Shown piece after piece: positions 1 through 9,110 of a DNA stretch of 64,000 nucleotides (position 1 is its first letter; every line of letters starts with the position of its first letter). Below the pieces are notes generated by a model that was given only the letters and a program-made list of their open reading frames with translations, made no database searches and was not told the origin of the DNA. The DNA lies in contig JACVCB010000007.1 of assembly GCA_016742255.1 (NCBI GenBank), positions 1-64,000 on the forward strand, written 5' to 3'. A program made the translations under genes and the position numbers. This DNA comes from Leptospira sp. GTDB lineage: Bacteria; Spirochaetota; Leptospiria; Leptospirales; Leptospiraceae.

Positions 1-238
1 AAAAGCCTGGGCGGAAAAAACTTCTGGAAGGCGAATTTGTATTACCCGGTTTTGGGATTGCTTGGTTTTTCAAAAAGTGCCCAACATTGGTTGCCCCTTT
101 TGCTGTAAAAGCAAAAATTGAAGGAGAGTTTCTTGCCCCTTAGAAGTTTTGAATCACAGGGGTATCGCCACCTCCCAAAACCGCCACACATGAGTTAGTG
201 GTTCCTAAATCGATACCTATGATTTTTTCCTTAGACAT
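1..238 (-). CDS. dnaK: DnaK (Hsp70 chaperone), N-terminal fragment, cut by window edge
   Basis: Start of the ATP-dependent cytoplasmic chaperone DnaK, reading off the left edge. From the ATG at 238 it begins [20 protein letters not shown], the phosphate-binding loop of the Hsp70 ATPase domain. An AAGGAG ribosome site lies 7 bases upstream, and grpE ends 23 bases upstream, so it belongs to the hrcA-grpE-dnaK operon. At 140-142 (codon 33) there is an in-frame TAA. Beyond it the frame stays open to base 1 and still shows GAR, PSI, AFTAKG, VG and KNQAI in Hsp70 order, but with many substitutions at positions that are normally fixed. I infer low-quality sequence at a contig end rather than a real pseudogene, because dnaK is essential or nearly so and the decay increases toward the edge. 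Confidence 0.85.
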
Positions 239-261
239 AGTCTTTCTCCTTCTTACTTATA

Positions 262-834
262 TTAACTTTGTGGTTTTCCCACTTTCACACGTGCAGGACG
301 AATTGATTGTTTGTTTTCACCTTCTTCGTGGTAATAACCAGCTTGGTAAGTTTCGACAACAGTCTCTTCAGTAAATTCTGCACTTTCCTCGGAAGCAATT
401 GCTTCCATGAGCATCGGGTCAAACGGCATTCCTTTTGGATCTAATCGTTTGATTCCTTCTCTTTCCAATACGGAATAAAATTCCTTTTGTACCATCTTGA
501 TGCCTTCTACGAAAGCAACCACTTCAGGTGTTTGGTTTGGAACATTCGAAACTCGTTCCAAATTATCCAATGCACCTGTCAGTCCTTCTGCAAACTTCTT
601 GATGGATTCTTTCCTAGCATTTAACAAATCGTTAGCAGTCCTTCGTTTGTAGTTTTGAAACTCCGCACGTTCTCTTAGCCAAGAGTCCTTTAAAGATTCG
701 ATTTCTTTTTTTGCACTATCGAGTTCTTTTTCAGCACCCTCTACTGCTTGTTCAATGGCCTCATCTGAAATGGTCTGCCCTTCATCGACTTGCACATTTT
801 GATCTTCTAGGGATTGGTTCGTTTCTTCTGCCAT
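262..834 (-). CDS. grpE: GrpE nucleotide exchange factor
   Basis: Cytoplasmic co-chaperone that releases ADP from DnaK. It has 190 residues, the usual GrpE length. The first ~35 residues are acidic and low-complexity; residues ~35-85 are Lys/Glu-rich and should form the long dimerising helix. The C-terminal half carries the GrpE beta-wing pattern with GYYHEEGENK and the closing IRPARVKVGK. The ATG at 834 has a strong AGGAGG site 4 bases upstream. It starts 11 bases after the hrcA stop and is followed by dnaK, the classical hrcA-grpE-dnaK order, so it should be repressed by HrcA through the CIRCE element upstream of hrcA. Confidence 0.97.
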   Translation of the reverse strand: MAEETNQSLEDQNVQVDEGQTISDEAIEQAVEGAEKELDSAKKEIESLKDSWLRERAEFQNYKRRTANDLLNARKESIKKFAEGLTGALDNLERVSNVPNQTPEVVAFVEGIKMVQKEFYSVLEREGIKRLDPKGMPFDPMLMEAIASEESAEFTEETVVETYQAGYYHEEGENKQSIRPARVKVGKPQS

Positions 835-845
835 TTCGCCTCCTA

Positions 846-1877
846 CTACCTACTCAATTTCGTTATCATTTCTGAAACTAACTTTGAAGTGAATTCAATC
901 AAAGGTAATGCCTTGTTGTAATTCATCCTCTGTGGACCTATGATTCCCATGGAACCGATCCGTTTTTCACCCATACGATAATTCGTTGTGATGATGGTAA
1001 CACCACCTAACTTTTCATTACCGTCTTTTCCAATAATGGTATACACACCATCCATCGGAACATAATCACTAAAAAACTCTTTGAGGAACTGTTTTTCATC
1101 GAATAGATGCAGGATGTTTTCTAATTGTTCCTCTTCATCCTTAAAGTTTTCGTATAAGTTTTTTAATCCATCGATATACAAGTTATCAACAGACATACTA
1201 TCTGTTCCCATTGCTCTCGCAATTGATGGAGCGAACAAAGAAAATCCTTCCGGGCCTTCTTTTTTCAACATCATCTGAGGGATCAGATTACTTTGAATTT
1301 CATGAACATCAAAACCTTTGACGTTATCATTCAAATACCGTGAAATTTGGTACAGACTCTCTTGTGAGATGTGAAAATCGAAAAATATATTTCGATTGAG
1401 CACAGTTCCAGACCGCATAACAAGGATCATAAGAACTTCTCCTCCATTTACATGGATGAGTTCTATATGTTTTAATGTGTCGAGAGATCCTTCCGGACCT
1501 AATACCACACTTGCCGATTGCGAAAGAGAAGCGAGTACCTTGGAGGTTGCAATGAGAACCTGGTCCAAACGAAATTGCATCCGAAGATACTCTTCTTGGA
1601 TCCTTTGTTTTTCACGCATTGTGAGCTCAAAAAGCGTCACAAGGCTATCCACATACAACCGATACCCACGTTCTGTTGGCACCCGACCACCCGAAGTATG
1701 CCGAGCTACAATGTAACCCATGTCCTCGAGTTCTGCCAGACAGGAACGAATGGTGGCTGGTGATAGTCCGATATCGTACTTTTCAGAAAGGGTTTTAGAG
1801 CCGACAGGTTTGTTGTCTGAAACAAACTCCTCAACCAATGCTTTCAAAATGGAACGATGTCTAGGGGAAAGATCCAT
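846..1877 (-). CDS. hrcA: HrcA heat-shock repressor
   Basis: Repressor of class I heat-shock genes that binds CIRCE and needs GroEL for activity. It has an N-terminal winged helix-turn-helix (residues ~1-75, with SPATIRSCLAELEDMGY and the HTSGGRVPT wing), a central GAF-like dimerisation region and a C-terminal segment with GPQRMNYNKALPLI, all typical of HrcA. I prefer the ATG at 1877 (343 residues), directly preceded by GGAGG. A TTG three codons upstream at 1886, with AAGGA about 5 bases before it, is the alternative. A perfect CIRCE lies just upstream, so the gene is autoregulated. It is the first gene of the hrcA-grpE-dnaK operon. Confidence 0.96.
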   Translation of the reverse strand: MDLSPRHRSILKALVEEFVSDNKPVGSKTLSEKYDIGLSPATIRSCLAELEDMGYIVARHTSGGRVPTERGYRLYVDSLVTLFELTMREKQRIQEEYLRMQFRLDQVLIATSKVLASLSQSASVVLGPEGSLDTLKHIELIHVNGGEVLMILVMRSGTVLNRNIFFDFHISQESLYQISRYLNDNVKGFDVHEIQSNLIPQMMLKKEGPEGFSLFAPSIARAMGTDSMSVDNLYIDGLKNLYENFKDEEEQLENILHLFDEKQFLKEFFSDYVPMDGVYTIIGKDGNEKLGGVTIITTNYRMGEKRIGSMGIIGPQRMNYNKALPLIEFTSKLVSEMITKLSR

Positions 1878-1895
1878 AGCCTCCAAGCACTTCCT

Positions 1896-1922
1896 TTAGC
1901 ACTCTGATGATTAGAGTGCTAA
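1896..1922 (-). promoter_or_regulatory. CIRCE operator (HrcA binding site)
   Basis: Perfect CIRCE inverted repeat: TTAGCACTC (1896-1904), 9-base spacer, GAGTGCTAA (1914-1922). Both 9-base arms match the family consensus without a mismatch. It lies 18-19 bases upstream of the hrcA ATG, inside the expected promoter/leader of the hrcA-grpE-dnaK operon, and gives HrcA-mediated heat-shock control. Confidence 0.97.
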
Positions 1923-1985
1923 TCTATGCTTAAAGTTTACGAATTTCCGTTTTTTTCGTCAAGCAAGATGTCCATCCCAGTTGCG

Positions 1986-2020
1986 AATTTTAGCAGACTT
2001 TCTGGGAAACTGCTAAAATT
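1986..2020 (-). terminator. Probable terminator hairpin after the diguanylate cyclase gene
   Basis: Perfect 11-bp inverted repeat, AATTTTAGCAG (1986-1996) and CTGCTAAAATT (2010-2020), with a 13-base loop. It begins 2 bases past the stop of the minus-strand gene ending at 2023 and precedes the CIRCE promoter. The minus strand lacks a long T-run after the stem, so termination there is inferred from position. Confidence 0.6.
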
Positions 2021-2022
2021 TT

Positions 2023-2940
2023 TCAGACTGGGTAGACTTGGATCTGATTCCGGCCGTTGTTTTTGGCTTGGTAGAGGGCAATGTCAGCAAACTTCAGAAC
2101 TTCCTCTGGTTTTTGGATAGGGTGTACCTTGGTGTACCCAATGCTCAAAGTGACGTTTAGATAGTAGTTATCAAAAATAAAAAAGCGGTGTGTTTCGACC
2201 GATTCGCGGAGGCGGTCAAGGACGATGGTTGCCCCTTCTGTGGTAGTGTCTGGCAATATACACCCAAATTCCTCTCCACCAAGCCTTCCCACTGTGTCCT
2301 CTTCCCTTAGGCAATCCACAAAGATATTGGCCATTTTTTTGAGTACTAAATCCCCAATGTCGTGTCCGTAGGTGTCATTGATTACTTTAAAATGGTCTAT
2401 GTCCATTACCGCAAGTACCGATTCCCGGTTACGGCGTTTGACTGTTGCAATGGTTTTTTGGAGGGTGTCTGCGAAGGAACGACGGTTTGGTAACATCGTG
2501 AGTTCGTCCATGTAGGCCAAACGTTTCAAACTATTGATGAGTACATTTTTTTGTTCTTCTAAACGCCTACGTTCTCTCACATCACGGATGATTGCAGCAT
2601 AGTACTCTCTGTTCTCTTGGTGGATGGTAAAAGCACGAATTTCCACGGGAATGGTGCCTTTTGGTTTTGTGATCAGTTCTAATTCTTTTAAAAATCCTGC
2701 AATGTAATGTGCTTCGTTGGAACTAACAAAGGATTCTATAGAAGTTTGTTCTCCTTTTTCATTCGGTGGGAATAAATAAGAAAACGATTTCCCTAACAAT
2801 TCTTCTTCTGAATAACCAGTTAACGATTGTAACGCTATGTTACTAAATAATATCTGTTGGTTTGTGTCTAAAACGACAATTGCATCGATGGATTGGGAAA
2901 CAATTTCCTTAGCCAGTGTTTCTGTATTAAACTCATTCAT
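2023..2940 (-). CDS. PAS-GGDEF diguanylate cyclase
   Basis: Predicted cytoplasmic enzyme making cyclic di-GMP from two GTP. An N-terminal PAS domain (about residues 5-120, with LDTNQQILFSNIALQSLTGYS) is followed by a short linker helix and a GGDEF domain (about 140-300). The active site reads GGEEF, a functional variant, and the product-inhibition site RxxD is intact (REED, five residues before GGEEF). No membrane segment or signal peptide is visible, so the PAS domain probably senses an internal cue. The reading frame is open upstream to a GTG at 2970, overlapping the preceding gene by 38 bases; I chose the ATG at 2940 (8-base overlap, GGGGAA just before it), with an ATG at 2958 also possible. 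Enzymatic family is clear; the signal sensed is unknown. Confidence 0.92.
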   Translation of the reverse strand: MNEFNTETLAKEIVSQSIDAIVVLDTNQQILFSNIALQSLTGYSEEELLGKSFSYLFPPNEKGEQTSIESFVSSNEAHYIAGFLKELELITKPKGTIPVEIRAFTIHQENREYYAAIIRDVRERRRLEEQKNVLINSLKRLAYMDELTMLPNRRSFADTLQKTIATVKRRNRESVLAVMDIDHFKVINDTYGHDIGDLVLKKMANIFVDCLREEDTVGRLGGEEFGCILPDTTTEGATIVLDRLRESVETHRFFIFDNYYLNVTLSIGYTKVHPIQKPEEVLKFADIALYQAKNNGRNQIQVYPV

Positions 2941-4132
2941 TTCCCCAAATTTCCCCATTTCCTTTTTCACTTCGGAATGAATCCCGCCACTTATGGATAT
3001 GACGAAAATTGATCTCAGGTTGATTCACCCTAAATTCTTTTTTCGGCAAAACCTTCATTGGTTTTGGATTCAGACTCTGATACCAATAAGCAACAGAGAT
3101 CAAATCTAAGGTCAAGGAATTTGCATGACCATGTTCTAATAAGAATAGGAAATTTTTTTCAAACCTAATGGGGGATTCTACCCAAAATCGATACAAATGG
3201 GTTCTGCCCAACCATCCAATTGAATCAGAAACCCTAGGGTATCCAAAATAAGGATGCATAAACACTTCTTTCGGTGACCAAGCTGTATTAAATACATCTT
3301 CGGTTCCTGTTCCTTTTAGTGTAGCAGTTGTTTGGTTTCCATCTATAAAAATTAGATCATCTCCTTCGCCATACCACAGTGGAGTAGGAGAATCCACATA
3401 TAAATTAAGTCCAATGAATTGGCCTTTTCCTTCAGTTTCGAGGACAGAGAAGTAGTTTTCTTTTACAAATTTTGTTTTTTCAGTTTCCCCGAGTAATCCC
3501 CATTCATTTTCCCTTTGGTTCGAAGTGTTCGGTTTGGTGATACTCCTGTTCCATTGAGCATGGAATCGTAAAGGTGAATCGAGAGGTGATTTCCATTCTT
3601 CATAATCAATGTAAAAGTAAAAATTACTAATATCCTCATCTGATTCATTTTCGATTTGAATTTTCGCACTTGATTCAAATGGCATTGGAAAGTAAGAGTT
3701 CATTGACTTTCCTTTTTTGGGTGCTGCGACAAGTGGTAACGAATTGAGTATGTATTCTTCTCCCCAACCTTGTCCAAAAAATTCACCTAACGGAACCTCT
3801 ACGGATGGAAAAGAATGATTGTCCCAATACATACGAATTACAACATTTTTCCGTGCCATAGGGTCTTTACTTGCCAATGTCATCCAAATGTGTTTGATCA
3901 CCCCACGACCTTTGATTTCAGCAATCGTGATGGTTGACTTTTTTGGAATTTTGATAAAATCATCATTTCCATTTGTTGGATCTGCACTTGAAATCCTTTT
4001 GTTTTGGTAGGTTTTTTCCTTCCAAATGGAAGACTCCCAGCCGTCACTGAACAAAGGATTGGTGAAGTTAAATCCAAAAACAAACAATAATACCCAAAAA
4101 TGGATTCCAAATGAAGTTTGATTCGTAACCAT
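2933..4132 (-). CDS. Secreted DUF2961 / GH172 family protein
   Basis: 399-residue protein with an N-terminal hydrophobic segment (residues ~8-28) followed by SDG, a likely signal peptide. The body matches the DUF2961 fold, now glycoside hydrolase family GH172: GRGVIKHIWMT near the start, PLGEFFGQGWG, and the family signature GTGTEDVFN around residue 274, whose Glu (E278) is a candidate catalytic residue. Characterised GH172 enzymes act on fructofuranose or D-arabinofuranose glycosides; which sugar is used here cannot be told. It sits between a membrane protein and a diguanylate cyclase on the same strand, overlapping the latter. The family call is firm, the substrate open. Confidence 0.8.
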   Translation of the reverse strand: MVTNQTSFGIHFWVLLFVFGFNFTNPLFSDGWESSIWKEKTYQNKRISSADPTNGNDDFIKIPKKSTITIAEIKGRGVIKHIWMTLASKDPMARKNVVIRMYWDNHSFPSVEVPLGEFFGQGWGEEYILNSLPLVAAPKKGKSMNSYFPMPFESSAKIQIENESDEDISNFYFYIDYEEWKSPLDSPLRFHAQWNRSITKPNTSNQRENEWGLLGETEKTKFVKENYFSVLETEGKGQFIGLNLYVDSPTPLWYGEGDDLIFIDGNQTTATLKGTGTEDVFNTAWSPKEVFMHPYFGYPRVSDSIGWLGRTHLYRFWVESPIRFEKNFLFLLEHGHANSLTLDLISVAYWYQSLNPKPMKVLPKKEFRVNQPEINFRHIHKWRDSFRSEKGNGEIWGNE

Positions 4133-4169
4133 AATGACCTAACTTTAATAAACTATTTCTATTGAAGGA

Positions 4170-4640
4170 TTAAAAGCGTTTCACAAACCAAAGAAAAATT
4201 CCCGCTTGGACAATTGACTGTAAAAAAATTTCAAATAAAACATACAGATGAATCGAAAGGGTCACTTCAGAAATCATAAATACCATCCCTTCCAAACTTC
4301 CTACAGAAGGTGAAATTGCTGCCAGTCCACCTAAAACGGTTCTCATCCATACCAATACAAACATTTGTTTGTTGAAAGATTGAGTTTGGAACCAGTCCCA
4401 AATCAGATGTAAAAAACTCACAATCAATAGAGCTTGGAGGAGTAAGGTTGGAAATAACCAAGTCATCGCTCTTGACCAAGCAGCACCATCACTCGATGTA
4501 ACCAAAAAAAGAGGAAACACGGCCAAATCACCTTCATAATACTCTTTCATCACCAATTGAAAGTATGGGATGGAGACAAGGAGATAAGCCAAAAGATGGC
4601 TGAAAATAAACTGAATTGTGATTTTAATCTTCGGATTCAT
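4170..4640 (-). CDS. Integral membrane protein of unknown function
   Basis: About 156 residues with four hydrophobic stretches: a helix near the N terminus (IQFIFSHLLAYLLVSIPYF), one around WLFPTLLLQALLIVSFLHLIW, and two in the C-terminal half. It matches no family I recognise. The frame is open to a TTG at 4655, but the ATG at 4640 is the more likely start. It lies 29 bases before the GH172 gene on the same strand and may share its transcript. Its upstream side faces glnD, so 4641-4670 is a short divergent promoter region. Confidence 0.6.
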   Translation of the reverse strand: MNPKIKITIQFIFSHLLAYLLVSIPYFQLVMKEYYEGDLAVFPLFLVTSSDGAAWSRAMTWLFPTLLLQALLIVSFLHLIWDWFQTQSFNKQMFVLVWMRTVLGGLAAISPSVGSLEGMVFMISEVTLSIHLYVLFEIFLQSIVQAGIFLWFVKRF

Positions 4641-4670
4641 GTTAAAGTTGTCCAATAAGGTAATCTTTAC

Positions 4671-7223
4671 ATGATGAAATCAGAACTCAAGGCAAAACTG
4701 CAACGGACCTTTCCAAAAGCCAAAACAGTCTCTTCAGGAAGGTTGTTCACCCGTCAGTTGAGTAACCTGATCGATGATTCCTTACGACAAGTTTTCTTGG
4801 AAGTGTCAAACGGAATCCCCATAAAAGATCACCTTTGCCTCATTGCAGTAGGAGGTTATGGTAGAAGGGAACTCGCACCTCATTCGGATATTGATTTATT
4901 ATACCTTCATGATGGAAAACTTTCAGACAAAATCTTAAGTGAAATCATTTCCAAAATCAATACGTTCTTATATAACAATGATAAGGAAGTCGGTCATAGT
5001 TGCCGTACAATCAAAGAATCATTTTTATACTTAAACCAAATCGAAACCTACCACGCTGTACTTGATGCTCGTTTTCTTGTAGGTTCGGAAGTTTTATTCC
5101 AAAAATTCAAAAATGAATTCCTCGGTAAAATTCCTGAAAAAACCATCAAAGAATACAATGAATGGAAACTTTCTTATCTCAGAGAAAGAATTATCAATTC
5201 TTACAATCCAATTTTACTTTCAGAACCCAATATTAAAAACGATCCATTAGGACTTCGTGACATCCAACAAATGTATTGGATCGAAAAAACAAATCCACTC
5301 GCTGATAGTGCTGATGGTGGGATTTTTGATTTTTATTTAATTGGTGATAGTTTAACTCTACTCTCAGCATATGATTTTTTACTCTTAACAAGATCAGCTC
5401 TCCATATCATCAGTGGTCGTAAAAATGACAGATTAGATTTAGGCTTACAAGCAGAAGTTGCTGAGTTTTTGGGATTTGGGCCTAAGAACGAAATTAAAAC
5501 CTTAGAACGTTTTATGAGCCAATTTTATAAAGCGCAAAAGGATGTTTATTTTTATATTGGAACCTATTTGGATGAAAAAACCAATCTGAATAAAAAACGG
5601 ATCCACAAAGAACTTTCCAATCCAGATACTTTATACGATGACATCATTCAATTTTTCAGCGAATCACAAAAAAACGAAGAGGAACCATCTCGGATCGATT
5701 TAAATGAAATCCGTTTTGCATCTCATTTTCTCGATGATGATTTCAAAAACCAAAAATCGGTTTTGGATTGTTTTATGGAGATGTTACGCCACAAAAAACG
5801 AATTGGGCATACACTCACCCTCATGCATGAATGTAACGTGCTAGGAAAACTCATTCCCGAATTTGGAGCTTGTACCAACTTCCCCCTTTTTAGTTACCAC
5901 CACCAATACACAGTTGATGAACATACATTACTCATATTACGCGAGTTAGATGTATTGATTGCTGATTTATGGGAAGACCCACAAGTCCAAGACGTATTTA
6001 ATTCTTGCGAAAAAATTGAAATTTTGGCTTTGGCGATCCTCATTCACGATGCTGGGAAAGTAAAGGAAGGTGACCACTGCCAATATGGTGCCGAACTCGC
6101 TCTCATCATCGCAGAAAGGTTCCGATTTTCAGAAGAAGATACAGAACTCTTACGATTTTTGGTAGCGGAACATATTATCATGTCTGAGCTCTCGTCCAAA
6201 CGAGATATTTATGATCCAAATTTAATTTCTTCGTTTGCAAAACAATTTTCTAATGAAAACACTTTACGTTTGTTATATGTACTGACAATCATAGATACAA
6301 AATCAGTTGGCCAATCAGTCCTCACTAACTGGAAAAAGGAAATTTTACATTTTTTATTTACATCCACATTAACATACTTACAAAACAAAACCAATCGACC
6401 TGACAACCAAGAGCGAATTGAAAGTACACTCGAAAACTATCTAATCGAAAAAGAAGGACTTACAACAGAACAAGCGGAACAAATTGTTTCATTTGGGATG
6501 CAAATTCGTCCCACTTCATATTTGAACTATAATACCCCACGCAGGGTATACCAACATTTTGTATTTTTACATGAATGGATACAATCAGGTTCTACGTTTC
6601 GATTAATTTCTGAAAAAGAACCGGCGTTTGTTACATTGTCTCTATTTGCTAAGGCAGACAAACGAATGTTACTGTATCTATCAGGAATTATTTCCAGTCT
6701 TGGATTAAATTTAGTAGGACTCAGATTATTCCGAAGCGAAAATGAACATTTGATCCTACAGGCGCAAATCACTGATGAATATGGTAGTGGAGAGATCGCC
6801 GAACCACAGATAAACGAAATTGAGTCCACTCTTGCTGATTGTATTGAGGGGAAAGTGAATATTGAAGATTTGGCTTCCACTACCAATATTTGGAAAACTT
6901 TACCACAAATTCCAGAAGGAATGGTAGAAGAACTTGTTAAGTTTGCAAATGATTTATCAGATACTTATTCTGTATTAGAAGTGAGAGTTCCTGATTCAAT
7001 TGGATTGGTGTATCGTATTCTCAAAACTTTAATCGATTTTGAATTGGAAGTAATCTTTGTTAGAATCTCAACAAGTGCTGATTTTGCATATGACTCCTTT
7101 CACATCCAAACAAAAAATGGTAAAAAAATAGAAGATACTGGTCTACTCCTTTCGATTAAGGAAAAAATTCTCTCTGTAGCAAGAGTCAAAGAAAACCAAG
7201 GTATCATGGAGATTAGTTTTTAA
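4671..7223 (+). CDS. glnD: GlnD, PII protein uridylyltransferase / uridylyl-removing enzyme
   Basis: Bifunctional nitrogen sensor that uridylylates and deuridylylates PII in response to glutamine. Domains in order: nucleotidyltransferase with GGYGRRELAPHSDIDLL (residues 61-77, catalytic DxD), the GlnE/GlnD helical region with DPLGLRDIQQ, an HD phosphohydrolase domain with ILIHDAGK around residue 458, and two C-terminal ACT domains (about 650-720 and 770-845) that bind glutamine. 850 residues is the normal GlnD length. AAGG lies 10 bases before the ATG. The next gene starts 1 base after the stop, suggesting a two-gene transcript. No PII or glutamine synthetase gene is in the window. Confidence 0.93.
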   Translation: MMKSELKAKLQRTFPKAKTVSSGRLFTRQLSNLIDDSLRQVFLEVSNGIPIKDHLCLIAVGGYGRRELAPHSDIDLLYLHDGKLSDKILSEIISKINTFLYNNDKEVGHSCRTIKESFLYLNQIETYHAVLDARFLVGSEVLFQKFKNEFLGKIPEKTIKEYNEWKLSYLRERIINSYNPILLSEPNIKNDPLGLRDIQQMYWIEKTNPLADSADGGIFDFYLIGDSLTLLSAYDFLLLTRSALHIISGRKNDRLDLGLQAEVAEFLGFGPKNEIKTLERFMSQFYKAQKDVYFYIGTYLDEKTNLNKKRIHKELSNPDTLYDDIIQFFSESQKNEEEPSRIDLNEIRFASHFLDDDFKNQKSVLDCFMEMLRHKKRIGHTLTLMHECNVLGKLIPEFGACTNFPLFSYHHQYTVDEHTLLILRELDVLIADLWEDPQVQDVFNSCEKIEILALAILIHDAGKVKEGDHCQYGAELALIIAERFRFSEEDTELLRFLVAEHIIMSELSSKRDIYDPNLISSFAKQFSNENTLRLLYVLTIIDTKSVGQSVLTNWKKEILHFLFTSTLTYLQNKTNRPDNQERIESTLENYLIEKEGLTTEQAEQIVSFGMQIRPTSYLNYNTPRRVYQHFVFLHEWIQSGSTFRLISEKEPAFVTLSLFAKADKRMLLYLSGIISSLGLNLVGLRLFRSENEHLILQAQITDEYGSGEIAEPQINEIESTLADCIEGKVNIEDLASTTNIWKTLPQIPEGMVEELVKFANDLSDTYSVLEVRVPDSIGLVYRILKTLIDFELEVIFVRISTSADFAYDSFHIQTKNGKKIEDTGLLLSIKEKILSVARVKENQGIMEISF

Positions 7224-7224
7224 T

Positions 7225-8853
7225 ATGGCATGGTGGAAAGAAGCAGTTATCTATCAAATTTATCCACGTAGTTTCCAAGATTCCAATGGGGATGGGATCG
7301 GAGACCTAGAAGGAATCATCCAACGATTGGATTATTTAGCAGGTTCCAAAGACTCACTAGGTATCGATGCTATTTGGTTATCTCCTGTTTATCCTTCTCC
7401 CATGTTTGATTTTGGATATGATATTTCAGACTATGAAGAAATAGATCCCGTTTTTGGAGATATTCAAACCTTCAAACGCCTGCTAAATGAAGCTCATAAA
7501 CGAGGGATTCGCATTATCATGGATTTGGTAGTCAATCATACCTCCCACCTCCACCCTTGGTTTATTGAATCCAGATCATCTGTCAACAGTCCAAAACGAG
7601 ATTGGTACATTTGGAAACAAGCAAACCACAATGGACCACCCAATAATTGGTTGGGTGCATTTGGCGGATCTGGTTGGGAATATGACAAACGTACTGGCGA
7701 ATATTATTTTCACTCTTTTTTAAAAGAACAACCTGATCTCAATTGGCGTAATCCAGATGTGGAAGATGCCATCTTTCGGATGATGAAATACTGGCTCGAT
7801 ATGGGAGTAGATGGATTCCGATTGGATGTTGTCAACTTATATGTAAAAGATGAATTCTTTCGAAACAATGCTTCTTATTTTATGAAAGGTCCAAGACCTT
7901 ACGACAAACAAGTGCATACATATGATCGTGACCGACCTGAAATGCATGGAATTTTAAGAAGGATGAGAAAACTTTTAGATTCATATTCCGAAAAACGTAT
8001 GTTTGTTGGTGAAATCATGCAAGATTTCCCTGGAAATGTTTTACTTCCTGCTACCTATTGTGGTCGAAATGATGAACTTCACCTTGCCTTTAATTTTATG
8101 TTTTTATTTTCACCTTGGAAGGCGGAACGATTTTACCAAATTGTTAAGGACTTTGAATCAGCTTTAGGGGAAGATAATTGGCCAAACTATACTTTATCCA
8201 ATCATGATTTTCCACGGCATATCACTCGTTACGAAAAGGGCGATGAGACTTTGGATCGTGCCAAACTTGCCGCCTGCATGATGTTAACCTTACGCGGAAC
8301 TCCTTTCTTATACTATGGAGAGGAAATTGGTATGAAACGCCAAAAAGTCCCATTTAATAAAATCCAAGATCCAGTTGGAAAACGGTATTGGCCATTCCAT
8401 CCTGGACGAGATCCGGAACGTATTCCAATGCCTTGGGATGGATCCGATACAACAGGTTTTACAACTGGCAAACCTTGGCTTCCACTTTATGAAGATTCAA
8501 ATACACTCAATGTTGAATCTCAAAAACAGGATCCCAATTCTCTTTTTTTCACATATAAAAAACTGATTCAGATACGAAAGGAACGAAAATCACTTCGAAA
8601 AGGAAAACTAAAAATCCTCTTGAGTGACGACAAACAAGCGCTATACTACAGAAGGAGAGATGGAAAAGAGGAGACATATATATTTTTGAATTTCTCATCC
8701 AAACCAGTTCGAGTTTCTTACCCAAGAAAATGGAATCTGAATCAAATTTTATTCAGCTCTAAAAATCGAAACGCATCTTTTGAGTTAGAAAAGGAATTGG
8801 ATACCGGCGATTTGATTTTGCACCCAAATGAAGCAGTTATTTTTGCAAAATAA
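7225..8853 (+). CDS. GH13 alpha-glucosidase (oligo-1,6-glucosidase type)
   Basis: Cytoplasmic glycoside hydrolase of family 13, 542 residues, beginning with the typical WWKEAVIYQIYPRSFQDSNG. All conserved regions are present: DLVVNHTS (region I), GFRLDVVNL with nucleophile D201 (II), VGEIMQ with acid/base E263 (III), and SNHD with D328 (IV). The QDSNGDGIGDLEGI segment is the calcium/loop motif of the oligo-1,6-glucosidase and alpha-glucosidase subgroup. No signal peptide is seen. It follows glnD by one base with only a weak ribosome site, so translation is probably coupled. Exact substrate (maltose, isomaltose, sucrose or trehalose) cannot be decided by eye. Confidence 0.92.
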   Translation: MAWWKEAVIYQIYPRSFQDSNGDGIGDLEGIIQRLDYLAGSKDSLGIDAIWLSPVYPSPMFDFGYDISDYEEIDPVFGDIQTFKRLLNEAHKRGIRIIMDLVVNHTSHLHPWFIESRSSVNSPKRDWYIWKQANHNGPPNNWLGAFGGSGWEYDKRTGEYYFHSFLKEQPDLNWRNPDVEDAIFRMMKYWLDMGVDGFRLDVVNLYVKDEFFRNNASYFMKGPRPYDKQVHTYDRDRPEMHGILRRMRKLLDSYSEKRMFVGEIMQDFPGNVLLPATYCGRNDELHLAFNFMFLFSPWKAERFYQIVKDFESALGEDNWPNYTLSNHDFPRHITRYEKGDETLDRAKLAACMMLTLRGTPFLYYGEEIGMKRQKVPFNKIQDPVGKRYWPFHPGRDPERIPMPWDGSDTTGFTTGKPWLPLYEDSNTLNVESQKQDPNSLFFTYKKLIQIRKERKSLRKGKLKILLSDDKQALYYRRRDGKEETYIFLNFSSKPVRVSYPRKWNLNQILFSSKNRNASFELEKELDTGDLILHPNEAVIFAK

Positions 8854-9110
8854 ATTAGAGCCATACACGATTAGCGACTGAATTGGTTTCATCACATAAC
8901 AGGAATTGCAAAAAGATCCCGCGTTCCACTGCATTCTTTCCTACTTTTTTTACCATTCGTTGTCTAATGAATAGAGGAAAGGATTTCCGCTACAATCGAT
9001 ACTTCGACACAGGCAGTGTGAATGGTGCAGTGGTTTTGTTTTTAATTGAGACTTAGAACTGTTCGCTTAAACTGTTGACAATAATCGATTCGGGAATTCG
9101 CTGACATTAG

